This document shows positions 34,701-41,665 of a DNA stretch of 64,000 nucleotides, piece after piece. The translations under genes and the position numbers were made by a program. The notes under the pieces were generated by a model. The model made no database searches. It saw only the letters and a program-made list of their open reading frames with translations, and was not told the DNA's origin. Position 1 is the stretch's first letter; each line of letters begins with the position of its first letter. Origin of the DNA: an uncultured Clostridiaceae bacterium (GTDB lineage Bacteria; Bacillota; Clostridia; TANB77; CAG-508); NCBI GenBank assembly GCA_946998225.1, contig CAMPYH010000001.1, forward strand, positions 1 to 64,000, written 5' to 3'.

Positions 34701-35280
34701 TATCTTTGAGTCTTACAAGATTTAAATCTGTATCTTCGAGCTTTTTTTCAGCTTCAATTTTTCTATATTTATATTTCATTATTCCTGAAGCTTCTTCAAA
34801 TATTCTTTTTCTATCTTCATCATTTGAACTTAAAATTTCATCTATTTTACCTTGTCCAATTATGCTATATCCATCTTTACCTATTCCTGTACCCATAAGA
34901 AGTTCTCTTACTTCCTTAAGTCTTACTTTGGAATCATTTAAAAGATATTCACTATCTCCATTTCTATAAAGTTTTCTAGTTATTTTAATTTCATTAAAAT
35001 CTAAATCAAAAAATCTATCTTCATTAGAAAAATATATGCTAACCTCAGCATAACCTAATTTTCTTCTAAATTCTGTTCCATTAAAAATAATGTCATAAGA
35101 CTTTTCACCTCTTAAAGACTTCATACTTTGTTCTCCAAGAACCCATCTTATGGCATCAACTATATTACTTTTTCCAGATCCATTAGGACCTACTATAGCT
35201 GTTATTCCGCTTTTAAAATCTATTACGGTTTTTTCTGCAAATGATTTAAAACCGTAAATTTCCATTTTTTGTAAATACAT
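31720..35280 (-). CDS. smc: Chromosome partition protein SMC
   Basis: 1186 residues, the normal length for bacterial SMC, the ATPase of the condensin that organises and segregates the chromosome with ScpA and ScpB. Walker A GPNGSGKS lies at 31-38, two long coiled coils flank the hinge (around residues 510-680, with GSMTGGSQNKTKLG near its end), and the C-terminal head has LLSGGERTLTAIALLFA and the Walker B CVLDEIEAALDD. ScpA/ScpB are not in the window. It has its own promoter (35301-35329) and terminators on both sides, so it is monocistronic here, unlike the common rnc-smc-ftsY arrangement. Confidence 0.97.
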   Translation of the reverse strand: MYLQKMEIYGFKSFAEKTVIDFKSGITAIVGPNGSGKSNIVDAIRWVLGEQSMKSLRGEKSYDIIFNGTEFRRKLGYAEVSIYFSNEDRFFDLDFNEIKITRKLYRNGDSEYLLNDSKVRLKEVRELLMGTGIGKDGYSIIGQGKIDEILSSNDEDRKRIFEEASGIMKYKYRKIEAEKKLEDTDLNLVRLKDILSEIDLNIPALEEKSEKAKRYLKLSRELEDIETKIFLKSLNEIKLKKNEFTETNNSYLETEKSLEKEEENLNVRKEENAKEKESLKKELEEKLNASNLKLEENEKAKRDILLKTELIKKENEDIEILTKEKENLDIEISDKTKEYNERYEKYLKYVEDTKKFEETYLEKKKELDEKVLKMSNSEKELIDLKEKIDKNIDEIYSLNTENLLMETNIEHLKEESVKNEELKRQYISELDRKRLEKEEFIKSNLELSQKKQTEESKIEILNAKVEESKGNIFNFEKDKKDLIALTSSLNGRLNVLQVMETQNESYGFAIKKVLEEKSKRDDFNKIIKGVVANLIECSNKYSVAIESALGYSLQNIVVETKEDASKVIEFLKRNNYGRATFLPLNSIKSSGKNSGTNLNYPGIIGFAKDLIAYDKIYENIFDYLLGKVVIADNLKQGIEFSKGEGRQFKIVTLDGDIINSSGSMTGGSQNKTKLGVLSRKDEIKDLEKQINKNEKKILDLENSIEKEEENLLKIRNLRADYYKTFNKSSVEYAIFEEKKSKIEDEIKKYENLLNVKKNELEKTSEDILSLKQKLKENLDKKDQKEKENEELEGVLKNKENTKEKEELNELQDEVTDLKISLSSFKDSIDSSLEMANIVKEQINKSLNSSEEKENKINEKKLNIEKQKEDIKALEVEVNNFENVSNENKELIDSILNKQKENEEKYYEIQKGFEDLSKSRLEIKDKINKIEFEISKLEFERERIIENMWENYEITPNSDIKIDEEETYNIDLKEANKNIKKLKDEIKQIGPVDVSSIDEYAEVKERKDFLEKQKEDMNTSIEEIKRAIVNLNKAMEEEFSSKFYKIKENFKIVFKEFFGGGDADLELSDKEDLLNSEITIKAQPPGKKLQSMLLLSGGERTLTAIALLFAILKINPSPICVLDEIEAALDDINIDRFINYLLNHTNTKTQFIIITHRKGTMESAKTVYGVTMEEKGISKLVSLDFKK

Positions 35281-35300
35281 ATTTTTCCTTTATTGCTATT

Positions 35301-35329
35301 AATATATCATATGAAAAACTCTACTTCAA
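35301..35329 (-). promoter_or_regulatory. Promoter of smc
   Basis: On the minus strand TTGAAG (35324-35329), 17 bp, TATATT (35301-35306), about 20 bp upstream of the smc ATG with its AAAGGA site. Confidence 0.6.
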
Positions 35330-35347
35330 TTGGTTTTAGAAAATATA

Positions 35348-35369
35348 AAAAGACGTATAAACGTCTTTT
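35348..35369 (-). terminator. Terminator after lemA-htpX
   Basis: A perfect 9-bp stem AAAAGACGT (35348-35356) with ACGTCTTTT (35361-35369) and tetraloop ATAA, about 80 bp downstream of the htpX stop and just upstream of the smc promoter. A T-rich run also follows on the plus strand, so it may act both ways. Confidence 0.78.
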
Positions 35370-35450
35370 ATTATCTATTTTTTTGTTTTTTTTATTTTTT
35401 CTTTTTTCTTTTTTCTATTACCTATTTATTTTATTTTTTAATATCTCTTT

Positions 35451-36347
35451 TTATTGTAAATTTCTTATAGCATTAATTCTTTCTTCTAATGTTGGATGTG
35501 AAGAAAAAATACTTGATTCTCCAGTAAGTTTTTTCACCTTTGGATCTGGATTAGATATAAAAAGTCCTTGAATAGATTTCGTAGACACATTTAATTGATT
35601 AGAATCTTCATGTATTTTTATAAGTGCATTTATCATGGCTTCCGGATTTCTAGTAAGTCCTACTGCACCTGCATCTGCCATATATTCTCTTTTTCTAGAT
35701 ATGAATAACTCTACTAATTTTGAAATAAGTGGAGCTAAAATAATTGCTAAAACACCCACAATTAATAAAACTACTGATGATCCATTGTTTTCTGAGTTGT
35801 CGCTATTTCCTCTTATTCCAGATCTTATAGCAAAATCTGAAAGTATAGTTATAAATCCCGCCATGACAGAAACAACTGTTGTTACAGTCATGTCTTTGTT
35901 TATTATATGTGTTAATTCATGTCCTATTACTGCTTCTAATTCAGTTTTATCTAATTTTTTAATAATTCCTGTTGTTAAGCAAATTACAGAATGTTCCAAA
36001 TCTCTTCCTGTTGCAAAAGCATTTTCTTGCTCTGTTTCCATTATGTATAAATCTGGAACTTTAGGAAGTCCTGCTGCAATACAAAGATTAACTAGCAGTT
36101 CATTAATATAATGTTCTTCCATACCTGTTGGTTTTCTTGCATTAACTAATTTTAAAACTATTTTATCTGCATTCCAATAACTTGAAAGAGTTACAAATGT
36201 TGCTATAAATATTGATATTGCAAATCCAAAATATCCTAAATTAAAATTCCTCAGTACTAGATATGATAAAAAATATGTTATAAGCATAAATCCAAATATA
36301 GTTATACCCGTTTGGATTTTATTTTTCCTTACATTTTCATACTGCAT
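35451..36347 (-). CDS. htpX: HtpX-type membrane zinc metalloprotease (M48)
   Basis: 298 residues. Two N-terminal membrane helices (about 14-32 and 38-57) precede a cytoplasmic-facing M48 domain with HELTH (143-147, zinc His and Glu) and the third ligand Glu221 in REYMADAGAV. Two more helices lie at about 152-172 and 191-212. HtpX degrades or clips misfolded membrane proteins. It starts 1 bp after the lemA stop, the common lemA-htpX pairing of Bacillota. In this setting it could also tend the abundant polytopic proteins of the window, but nothing shows that directly. Confidence 0.93.
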   Translation of the reverse strand: MQYENVRKNKIQTGITIFGFMLITYFLSYLVLRNFNLGYFGFAISIFIATFVTLSSYWNADKIVLKLVNARKPTGMEEHYINELLVNLCIAAGLPKVPDLYIMETEQENAFATGRDLEHSVICLTTGIIKKLDKTELEAVIGHELTHIINKDMTVTTVVSVMAGFITILSDFAIRSGIRGNSDNSENNGSSVVLLIVGVLAIILAPLISKLVELFISRKREYMADAGAVGLTRNPEAMINALIKIHEDSNQLNVSTKSIQGLFISNPDPKVKKLTGESSIFSSHPTLEERINAIRNLQ

Positions 36348-36348
36348 A

Positions 36349-36900
36349 TTAGAATTGTACCTTTACGTTTTCTCTTTTTTCGTTTTCAACTTCAAAATAT
36401 TCTACTGGTTCAAAATTAAACATCTTTGCAAAAAATGTTCCAGGGAATAATTTAATTGATTGATTGTATGTGTTTACAATGTCATTGTAAAATTGTCTTG
36501 AATAAGCAATTTTATCTTCTGTATTTTTTAACTCTGATTGTAATTGCATAAAGTTTTCATTTGCTTTTAATTCTGGATATGCCTCTACAGTTACATTAAG
36601 TTCTCTTACAACTGATGACATTTCTTCAGCTATTTTTGCTTTTTCACCTACTGTTGTTGCATTATTATATCCTGTTCTTAATTCTGTTACTTTTGTAAGT
36701 GTTTCACTTTCGTGTTTTGTATAACCTTTTATTGTTTCAACAATATTAGGAATTAAATCAAATCTTCTTGAAAGTTGAATGTCTATATCTTTCCACGCTC
36801 TTGTTACCCTTTCTTTAAGTGTAACGAATTTATTATGGTAAGACCACATTGCTAATAAGCAAAGTGCTATTAGCCCTAATAATATATATACTATAATCAT
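36349..36900 (-). CDS. lemA: LemA family protein
   Basis: 183 residues. One N-terminal membrane helix is followed by the family signature (VKEAWKDIDIQLSRR-like: here TRAWKDIDIQLSRRFDLIPNIVE) and coiled helices containing TYNQSIKLFPG near the end. LemA proteins are anchored helical proteins of unclear function, often paired with HtpX as here. AAAGGAGG lies before the ATG, and a promoter is at 36926-36954. Confidence 0.93.
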   Translation of the reverse strand: MIIVYILLGLIALCLLAMWSYHNKFVTLKERVTRAWKDIDIQLSRRFDLIPNIVETIKGYTKHESETLTKVTELRTGYNNATTVGEKAKIAEEMSSVVRELNVTVEAYPELKANENFMQLQSELKNTEDKIAYSRQFYNDIVNTYNQSIKLFPGTFFAKMFNFEPVEYFEVENEKRENVKVQF

Positions 36901-36925
36901 ATATACCTCCTTTAATTATACATAA

Positions 36926-36954
36926 ATTTTATCATAAAAAAATTGCATTTACAA
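36926..36954 (-). promoter_or_regulatory. Promoter of lemA-htpX
   Basis: On the minus strand TTGTAA (36949-36954), 17 bp, TAAAAT (36926-36931). Divergent from the gtrA promoter, about 90 bp away. Confidence 0.5.
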
Positions 36955-36957
36955 TTG

Positions 36958-36993
36958 GAGAAAAGTAATCTAAGGTTTCATTTTACTTTTCTC
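36958..36993. repeat. Inverted repeat between divergent lemA and gtrA promoters
   Basis: GAGAAAAGTAA (36958-36968) pairs exactly with TTACTTTTCTC (36983-36993) across a 14-nt loop. It lies between the two promoters and abuts the lemA -35 box. It could be a regulator site or hairpin. No upstream plus-strand gene exists that would need a terminator here. Confidence 0.5.
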
Positions 36994-37042
36994 TAAGTTC
37001 CATTTTTTCCCGTTTTTTTAATTAAAACGCTTATTTTTATAT

Positions 37043-37071
37043 TTGATTTTTAGTTATTATTTATATATAAT
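37043..37071 (+). promoter_or_regulatory. Promoter of the gtrA-GT2-DUF2304-GT39 operon
   Basis: TTGATT (37043-37048), 17 bp, TATAAT (37066-37071). The transcript would start near 37078, about 30 nt before the AGGAG at 37107-37111. Confidence 0.7.
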
Positions 37072-37117
37072 TTTAGTACTTAAAATAGTAATTAATATAG
37101 ATTTTTAGGAGTATGAT

Positions 37118-37603
37118 ATCAAAGAAAAATTAAAAAAATTAAAATGCAATTTAATAAAACTTGCAAAAAATAAAACCTTAAAAGAAGGAATTCTTTATTT
37201 AATATTTGGAGTTCTTACTACAATTGTAAATTATGTATCTTTTTACTTATTTTACAAGGTTTTATTTAATGCAAATCATGAATTAATAGCTAATTTAATT
37301 GCTTTTATTTTAGCAGTTGCTTTTGCTTTTGTTACTAACAAATATATCGTTTTTGAAAAAACAGATAAAAGCAATTCGTTAAAAGAAAAATATCTTTTTG
37401 TTGGAACCAGAATAGGAACATTCCTATTTGAACAATTAGGACTTTATCTTACAAAGGTGCTTCTAAATTCTGAAAAAGTAATATTTACATCAGGAAAATT
37501 TGAATTAGATATTATGATGACTTCTAAAATAATACTTTCAATTATAGTTACTATAATTAATTATTTTTTAGCTAAATTTATAGTTTTTAAAAAAGGAAAA
37601 TAA
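37118..37603 (+). CDS. GtrA-like membrane protein with apparent non-AUG start
   Basis: About 161 residues, four membrane helices, GtrA family: EGILYLIFGVLTTIVNYVSF, a middle NKYIVFEK segment and the closing LAKFIVFKK. Such proteins assist flipping or handling of polyprenol-phosphate sugars. The frame is open from a TAG at 37106 to the TAA at 37601-37603 but holds no ATG, GTG or TTG near its beginning. AGGAG (37107-37111) is followed six bases later by ATC at 37118, which I take as the start. The ATG at 37113 is out of frame and hits a stop after six codons. Either an ATC start, a single-base change from ATG, or a small indel explains this. The stop is 1 bp before the GT2 start. Confidence 0.75.
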   Translation: MKEKLKKLKCNLIKLAKNKTLKEGILYLIFGVLTTIVNYVSFYLFYKVLFNANHELIANLIAFILAVAFAFVTNKYIVFEKTDKSNSLKEKYLFVGTRIGTFLFEQLGLYLTKVLLNSEKVIFTSGKFELDIMMTSKIILSIIVTIINYFLAKFIVFKKGK

Positions 37604-37604
37604 T

Positions 37605-38345
37605 ATGAACGAAAATAAAAAAGGCTTACCAAAAGTTATTTTAATCCTTCCAGCATATAATGAAGAAGCAAATATTTTAAGAGTTGTTAAAGGTATTGAA
37701 TCATTTAAAGAAGAGAATAAAGATAATTTAAAATATTCTTTAGACTATATTGTAATTAATGATGGTTCAAAAGATAATACAGAACAAATTGCCAAAGATA
37801 ATAATATAAATATAATAAATTTGCCAAACAATCTTGGAATAGGTGGTGCTGTTCAAACTGGATATAAATATGCTTTAAAAAGAAACTACGACATTGCAGT
37901 ACAATTTGATGGAGATGGACAACATGATATTAAATCTTTAAATAATATTGTCCTTCCAATTATAAACAATGAAGCAGATTTTGTAGTTGGTTCTAGATTT
38001 ATAGAAGATGATGAAAATAATTTTAAATCTACTGCTTTAAGAAGATTTGGAATAGGAATACTTTCATCTTTAATTAAACTTTGTACTGGTAAAAAAATAT
38101 ATGATGTAACATCTGGATATAGAGCTACAAATAAAAAAATTATAGAATTATTTGTACAAAATTACCCAATCGATTATCCAGAACCAGAGTCTTTAGTATT
38201 TTTAACAAAACAAGATTATAAAATTTTAGAAAAACATGTAAACATGCTTGAGAGAAAAGCAGGTACAAGTTCAATAAAAACTTTGGATTCTGCTTTCTAC
38301 ATGGTTAAAGTTTCAATTGCCATACTATTAGAGGCGCTTGGATAG
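37605..38345 (+). CDS. Family 2 glycosyltransferase (DPM1/polyprenol-phosphate mannosyl-type)
   Basis: 246 residues, soluble GT-A fold. LPAYNEE (15-21), then INDGSKDNT (51-59) and QFDGDGQHD (100-108), where Asp102 and Asp104 form the metal-binding DXD, are typical of dolichol- or polyprenol-phosphate sugar transferases that load a sugar from a nucleotide donor onto a lipid carrier. GSRF and TSGYRA follow. No C-terminal membrane helices are present, and the separate GtrA and DUF2304 proteins next to it may supply the membrane function. It starts 1 bp after gtrA with AAGGAAA upstream. Confidence 0.88.
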   Translation: MNENKKGLPKVILILPAYNEEANILRVVKGIESFKEENKDNLKYSLDYIVINDGSKDNTEQIAKDNNINIINLPNNLGIGGAVQTGYKYALKRNYDIAVQFDGDGQHDIKSLNNIVLPIINNEADFVVGSRFIEDDENNFKSTALRRFGIGILSSLIKLCTGKKIYDVTSGYRATNKKIIELFVQNYPIDYPEPESLVFLTKQDYKILEKHVNMLERKAGTSSIKTLDSAFYMVKVSIAILLEALG

Positions 38346-38353
38346 GAGGAAAA

Positions 38354-38701
38354 ATGCTAGATGTAAAACTTAGAATAATACTTATTCTATTTTCAATATT
38401 TTTTCTTATTTTTACAATTAATAAAATTGTTAAGAAAAAAATGCTTATAGGTTATTCAATATTTTGGTTTTTAGTTTCATTTGGACTAATAATAATTTCT
38501 ATTTTCGATAATATAGTAATTACACTATCAAAATATTTAGGATTAGAAACTCCTGTAAATTTAATATTTTTAATTAGTATTATTTCAATATCTTTTATAA
38601 TAATTAAATTGATGGAAGAAATTTCACGATTAAAAATTCAAGTTAAGAATTTAACTCAAGAACTTGCAATCAAAAAGCATATTGATGATAAAAATAAATA
38701 A
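38354..38701 (+). CDS. DUF2304 family membrane protein
   Basis: 115 residues, three membrane helices (about 4-22, 30-50, 66-86) with GYSIFWFLVSFGLI between the first two, and a charged coiled C-terminus. This is the DUF2304 pattern. Such proteins commonly accompany DPM1-like glycosyltransferases in polysaccharide clusters, and a partner role is inferred. AGGAGG lies directly before the start, 8 bp after the GT2 stop. Confidence 0.8.
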   Translation: MLDVKLRIILILFSIFFLIFTINKIVKKKMLIGYSIFWFLVSFGLIIISIFDNIVITLSKYLGLETPVNLIFLISIISISFIIIKLMEEISRLKIQVKNLTQELAIKKHIDDKNK

Positions 38702-38720
38702 ATTACTAATGGAGGAATTA

Positions 38721-40043
38721 ATGCAAAACCTAAAAAAGAATCTAAGAGAATTCTTTAAAGATCACTTTTTAATAATAATTATGATCGCAATTTTAGCTAT
38801 ATTAAAAATAATTGCTACTATAAAACTTGGCGTTAATTACAATATAAATAGTGATGATGTTTCATATATGATATCTGGTCATACATTTGCTAAAAATGGA
38901 ACAATCACCATGCACGGAACATTATCTGCTCAAATAATGCCACTTATGCCAATTTTTATTGGATTAATCTCATATATATTTGGAGAAAAGTACCTATTTG
39001 TTTTAGTTTTAAAAATATTATGGGGACTTTTCGGACTACTTACTCCAATTTTTGTATATAAATCTGTAAGGATGTTTTGGGATAGTCCATATGCAGCTAT
39101 ATCTGGCATTTTCTTTTTCTTACCAAATGTTTTATGGACAGATAATATTATTTTAACTGAGACACCTTTTTTATTACTTTTATCTATGATGATTTATTAT
39201 ACATTTAAATATGGTGAAGAAAAGAAAAATAAAGATTTTATATTTTTACTTATTACCTACCTATTAGCTTTAGGACTTAAAGCAAATATTGGAATTTATC
39301 CACTATTTGCTGGTATATATTTTCTTTTTAAGGGTCATAATTTTTTAGATCTTTTAAAAAAAGGAATAATTTCTCTTATAGTACTTTTAATGTTTATAGT
39401 TCCTTGGACTATTAGAAATTACAAAATATTTAATACATTTGTACCACTTACATATGGTGTAGGAAATCCTAAACTTTTAGGTACATACCAAGGAAAAGGT
39501 TATCCTAAAGATGAAGAATTAGATTATAATAAAAATGTATATGATGTAGCTACAAAAAAATATGCAAAATACCATAAAGAAGATGGAAGCATTGAACCAC
39601 ATTTACAAAGATATGTACTTCTAGAAATAGATAATATAAAAGCAAATTATAGAATGAAAAAATGGAAAGAAACAAATTTTAAAAGTATGATTTATTCATA
39701 TTTAATATATAAACCAGTTTATATGGTTGGATCTGTATTTTACTGGGGACATTTCTTTAAATATGATACAGCTTTAGTAAGAATTGTTTCTTATGCAGAG
39801 TTATTTATAAATATAATTTTAGGCATATATATACTTTTAAAAAGAAAACATTCAAAAGAAATATTATTCTTAGCAATACTATATATTATAAACATTTATA
39901 TATATGCAATGACATTTTCATTTAGTAGATATGCATATTCATTACTGCCAATAAGATATATTCTTTTTGGAATTCTCGTTGGAGAGTTTTTCAAAATTAT
40001 ACAAGAAAAATATTTAAATAATAAAAGCACTACAAAGTCTTAA
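38721..40043 (+). CDS. GT-C (family 39-like) membrane glycosyltransferase
   Basis: 440 residues from the ATG at 38721, chosen for GGAGG six bases upstream; the open frame extends 19 codons further but overlaps DUF2304. About ten membrane helices. The first outer loop has SDDVSYM with paired acidic residues, as in GT-C enzymes that use polyprenol-phosphate sugars, and DNIILTETPFLLL is a typical helix of this family. It likely transfers the sugar made by the GT2/GtrA/DUF2304 set onto a surface polymer or protein outside the cell. The last codons and stop are part of the terminator stem-loop. Confidence 0.8.
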   Translation: MQNLKKNLREFFKDHFLIIIMIAILAILKIIATIKLGVNYNINSDDVSYMISGHTFAKNGTITMHGTLSAQIMPLMPIFIGLISYIFGEKYLFVLVLKILWGLFGLLTPIFVYKSVRMFWDSPYAAISGIFFFLPNVLWTDNIILTETPFLLLLSMMIYYTFKYGEEKKNKDFIFLLITYLLALGLKANIGIYPLFAGIYFLFKGHNFLDLLKKGIISLIVLLMFIVPWTIRNYKIFNTFVPLTYGVGNPKLLGTYQGKGYPKDEELDYNKNVYDVATKKYAKYHKEDGSIEPHLQRYVLLEIDNIKANYRMKKWKETNFKSMIYSYLIYKPVYMVGSVFYWGHFFKYDTALVRIVSYAELFINIILGIYILLKRKHSKEILFLAILYIINIYIYAMTFSFSRYAYSLLPIRYILFGILVGEFFKIIQEKYLNNKSTTKS

Positions 40044-40055
40044 TGTAGTGCTTTT
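40023..40055. terminator. Bidirectional terminator overlapping the GT39 stop
   Basis: A perfect 12-bp stem, AAAAGCACTACA (40023-40034) with TGTAGTGCTTTT (40044-40055), loop of 9 nt that contains the TAA stop (40041-40043). It serves the plus-strand operon and, in reverse, the convergent minus-strand run ending at 40101. Confidence 0.88.
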
Positions 40056-40100
40056 TATTTTATATTTATATTTTTTATTTTAATTTTTATCTTAAACAAA

Positions 40101-40916
40101 TTAATCTTCACTAAGTTTTTTTAGAAGATCAAGATATATTTCATCTGCTCTTGATTTCCAGTTTCTTGTTACATTTTTAGCTTGTTCAACAGATCCTACA
40201 ACAAGCTCCATTTTGAAAATTTCTTGGTAATTCTCTACTATTTTACAAGTTACTAAATCTTTTTTAGGTATATATGATGTTAAAACTGAATATGATTCTC
40301 TAATGATTTTATAATATTTATTAAAATCTGAATCTATTCTTAATTTAGTTATTCCTGGAAGTGTATCTATAGATAATGAAAGGGCTTGCTCTCCTTTTTG
40401 TGTTAGATAATATAATGTTATTTTTTCTTTTTCAGGTTCACCTTTATCATTTAATATATCTGTTATTTTTTGTTCACCTTCAAGAAGTTCTTCTTCATTA
40501 TCTATATTTAGTTCTACTTCAGGTTGTTCTTCTTTCTCTACTGTTTCTTCTTTAACATTTCTTAGATCAAGTGGTTTTTCTTCAACTTCTTCATCTTCAT
40601 CTATTTCTTCATCACCATTTATTAATTTAGTAAATATACTATTTTCTTTAAATTCTTTTATTATTTTAGCTGCTTCATCTATATCTTTATTATATAAACT
40701 TTTTTCTACTTTTCTGTCCTCTTGGTAATTTGCTATATATCCATCATTAAGTAAATCTTGTAATAATTGATGGAAATCAAAAAAGTTTACTTCTGCAAGA
40801 CTTGTTACAAGCTCTAAATATACTCTATATGATATTGGCTTTCTAGTCTTTTTTAAGATATACATCATTACAACTTTATTTTCCAACATTGTAAGCTTAT
40901 CTGATGTCAGTTCCAT
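40101..40916 (-). CDS. DUF4364 family protein with acidic insertion
   Basis: 271 residues from the ATG at 40916 (AAAGGAT site four bases upstream). The frame is open to 40940 but then overlaps the methyltransferase more deeply; with my start the overlap is 20 bp. Residues 1-80 form the winged-helix-like part of DUF4364 (LTMLENKVVMMYILKK ... FFDFHQLLQDLLNDGYI), and the end carries TLYYLTQKGEQALSL. DUF4364 is a Clostridia-typical family of unproven function, possibly DNA-binding. Usual members are about 170-180 residues; here an acidic, Glu-rich insert lies at about 105-170. Last gene of its run. Confidence 0.75.
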   Translation of the reverse strand: MELTSDKLTMLENKVVMMYILKKTRKPISYRVYLELVTSLAEVNFFDFHQLLQDLLNDGYIANYQEDRKVEKSLYNKDIDEAAKIIKEFKENSIFTKLINGDEEIDEDEEVEEKPLDLRNVKEETVEKEEQPEVELNIDNEEELLEGEQKITDILNDKGEPEKEKITLYYLTQKGEQALSLSIDTLPGITKLRIDSDFNKYYKIIRESYSVLTSYIPKKDLVTCKIVENYQEIFKMELVVGSVEQAKNVTRNWKSRADEIYLDLLKKLSED

Positions 40917-41664
40917 AATTATCCTTTCTATAAAACTCATAAGCTATAATTCCTACAGACATTGAAAGATTAAGACTTTCTGTTTCACCTGCAATAGGAA
41001 TACTTATTGTCTTATCTAAAGCTTTTTTTGTTTCTTCATCTAATCCATTTGCTTCATTACCAAATATTATACCATATTTTCCTTTAGATATGGTAAAAAC
41101 ATTTTCTCCGTTCATATCTGCACCAACTATTTGGTAATTGTTTTCTTTTAATTCATTTATTATTTCATTTAAATCTTTTTCAATAATATTAACTCTAAAA
41201 ATACTTCCCATACTAGCACGCACAACTTTTGGCATAAATGGATCTACTGATTCACCAGTTAGAACTAATTGTTTTTTACCTGCTGCATCTAATGTACGAA
41301 TAATTGTTCCTAAATTACCTGGATCTCTTATATCGTCTAAAATAATTATTTCATCATCTAAATAATCTATTTCTCTTTGCTTTGGCATATTTAAAACTAT
41401 AAGCATTCCTTCCGGATTTTTATCTTCAGTTAAATACATGTATATATCATCATCAATTATAATACTTCCTTTAGGTATATTATTCTTTTTTGCAAAACTT
41501 TCAGAAACAATTATTTTATCTATATTTTCCTCTTGGTATTTTAAAGCTTCATAAGATATTTTTTTACCTTCAGCTATATACTTTTTCATTTCTGTTCTAA
41601 ACTTTTTTTGTTTTAATTTATTTATGTTTTTTATAGTTTCATTACTTTTACTTGTAATTATCAC
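40897..41664 (-). CDS. SpoU/TrmH-family RNA 2'-O-methyltransferase
   Basis: 255 residues. The SPOUT domain has the three motifs: DPGNLGTIIRTLDAAG (Asn and catalytic Arg), IIFGNEANGLDEE, and IPIAGETESLNLSMSVGIIAYEF. The N-terminal 90 residues form the substrate-binding L30e-like part. It would methylate a ribose in rRNA or tRNA using SAM, with knotted-fold dimerization. The exact target (RlmB- or TsnR-like) cannot be fixed. It starts 1 bp after mfd. Confidence 0.9.
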   Translation of the reverse strand: MIITSKSNETIKNINKLKQKKFRTEMKKYIAEGKKISYEALKYQEENIDKIIVSESFAKKNNIPKGSIIIDDDIYMYLTEDKNPEGMLIVLNMPKQREIDYLDDEIIILDDIRDPGNLGTIIRTLDAAGKKQLVLTGESVDPFMPKVVRASMGSIFRVNIIEKDLNEIINELKENNYQIVGADMNGENVFTISKGKYGIIFGNEANGLDEETKKALDKTISIPIAGETESLNLSMSVGIIAYEFYRKDNYGTDIR

Positions 41665-41665
41665 T

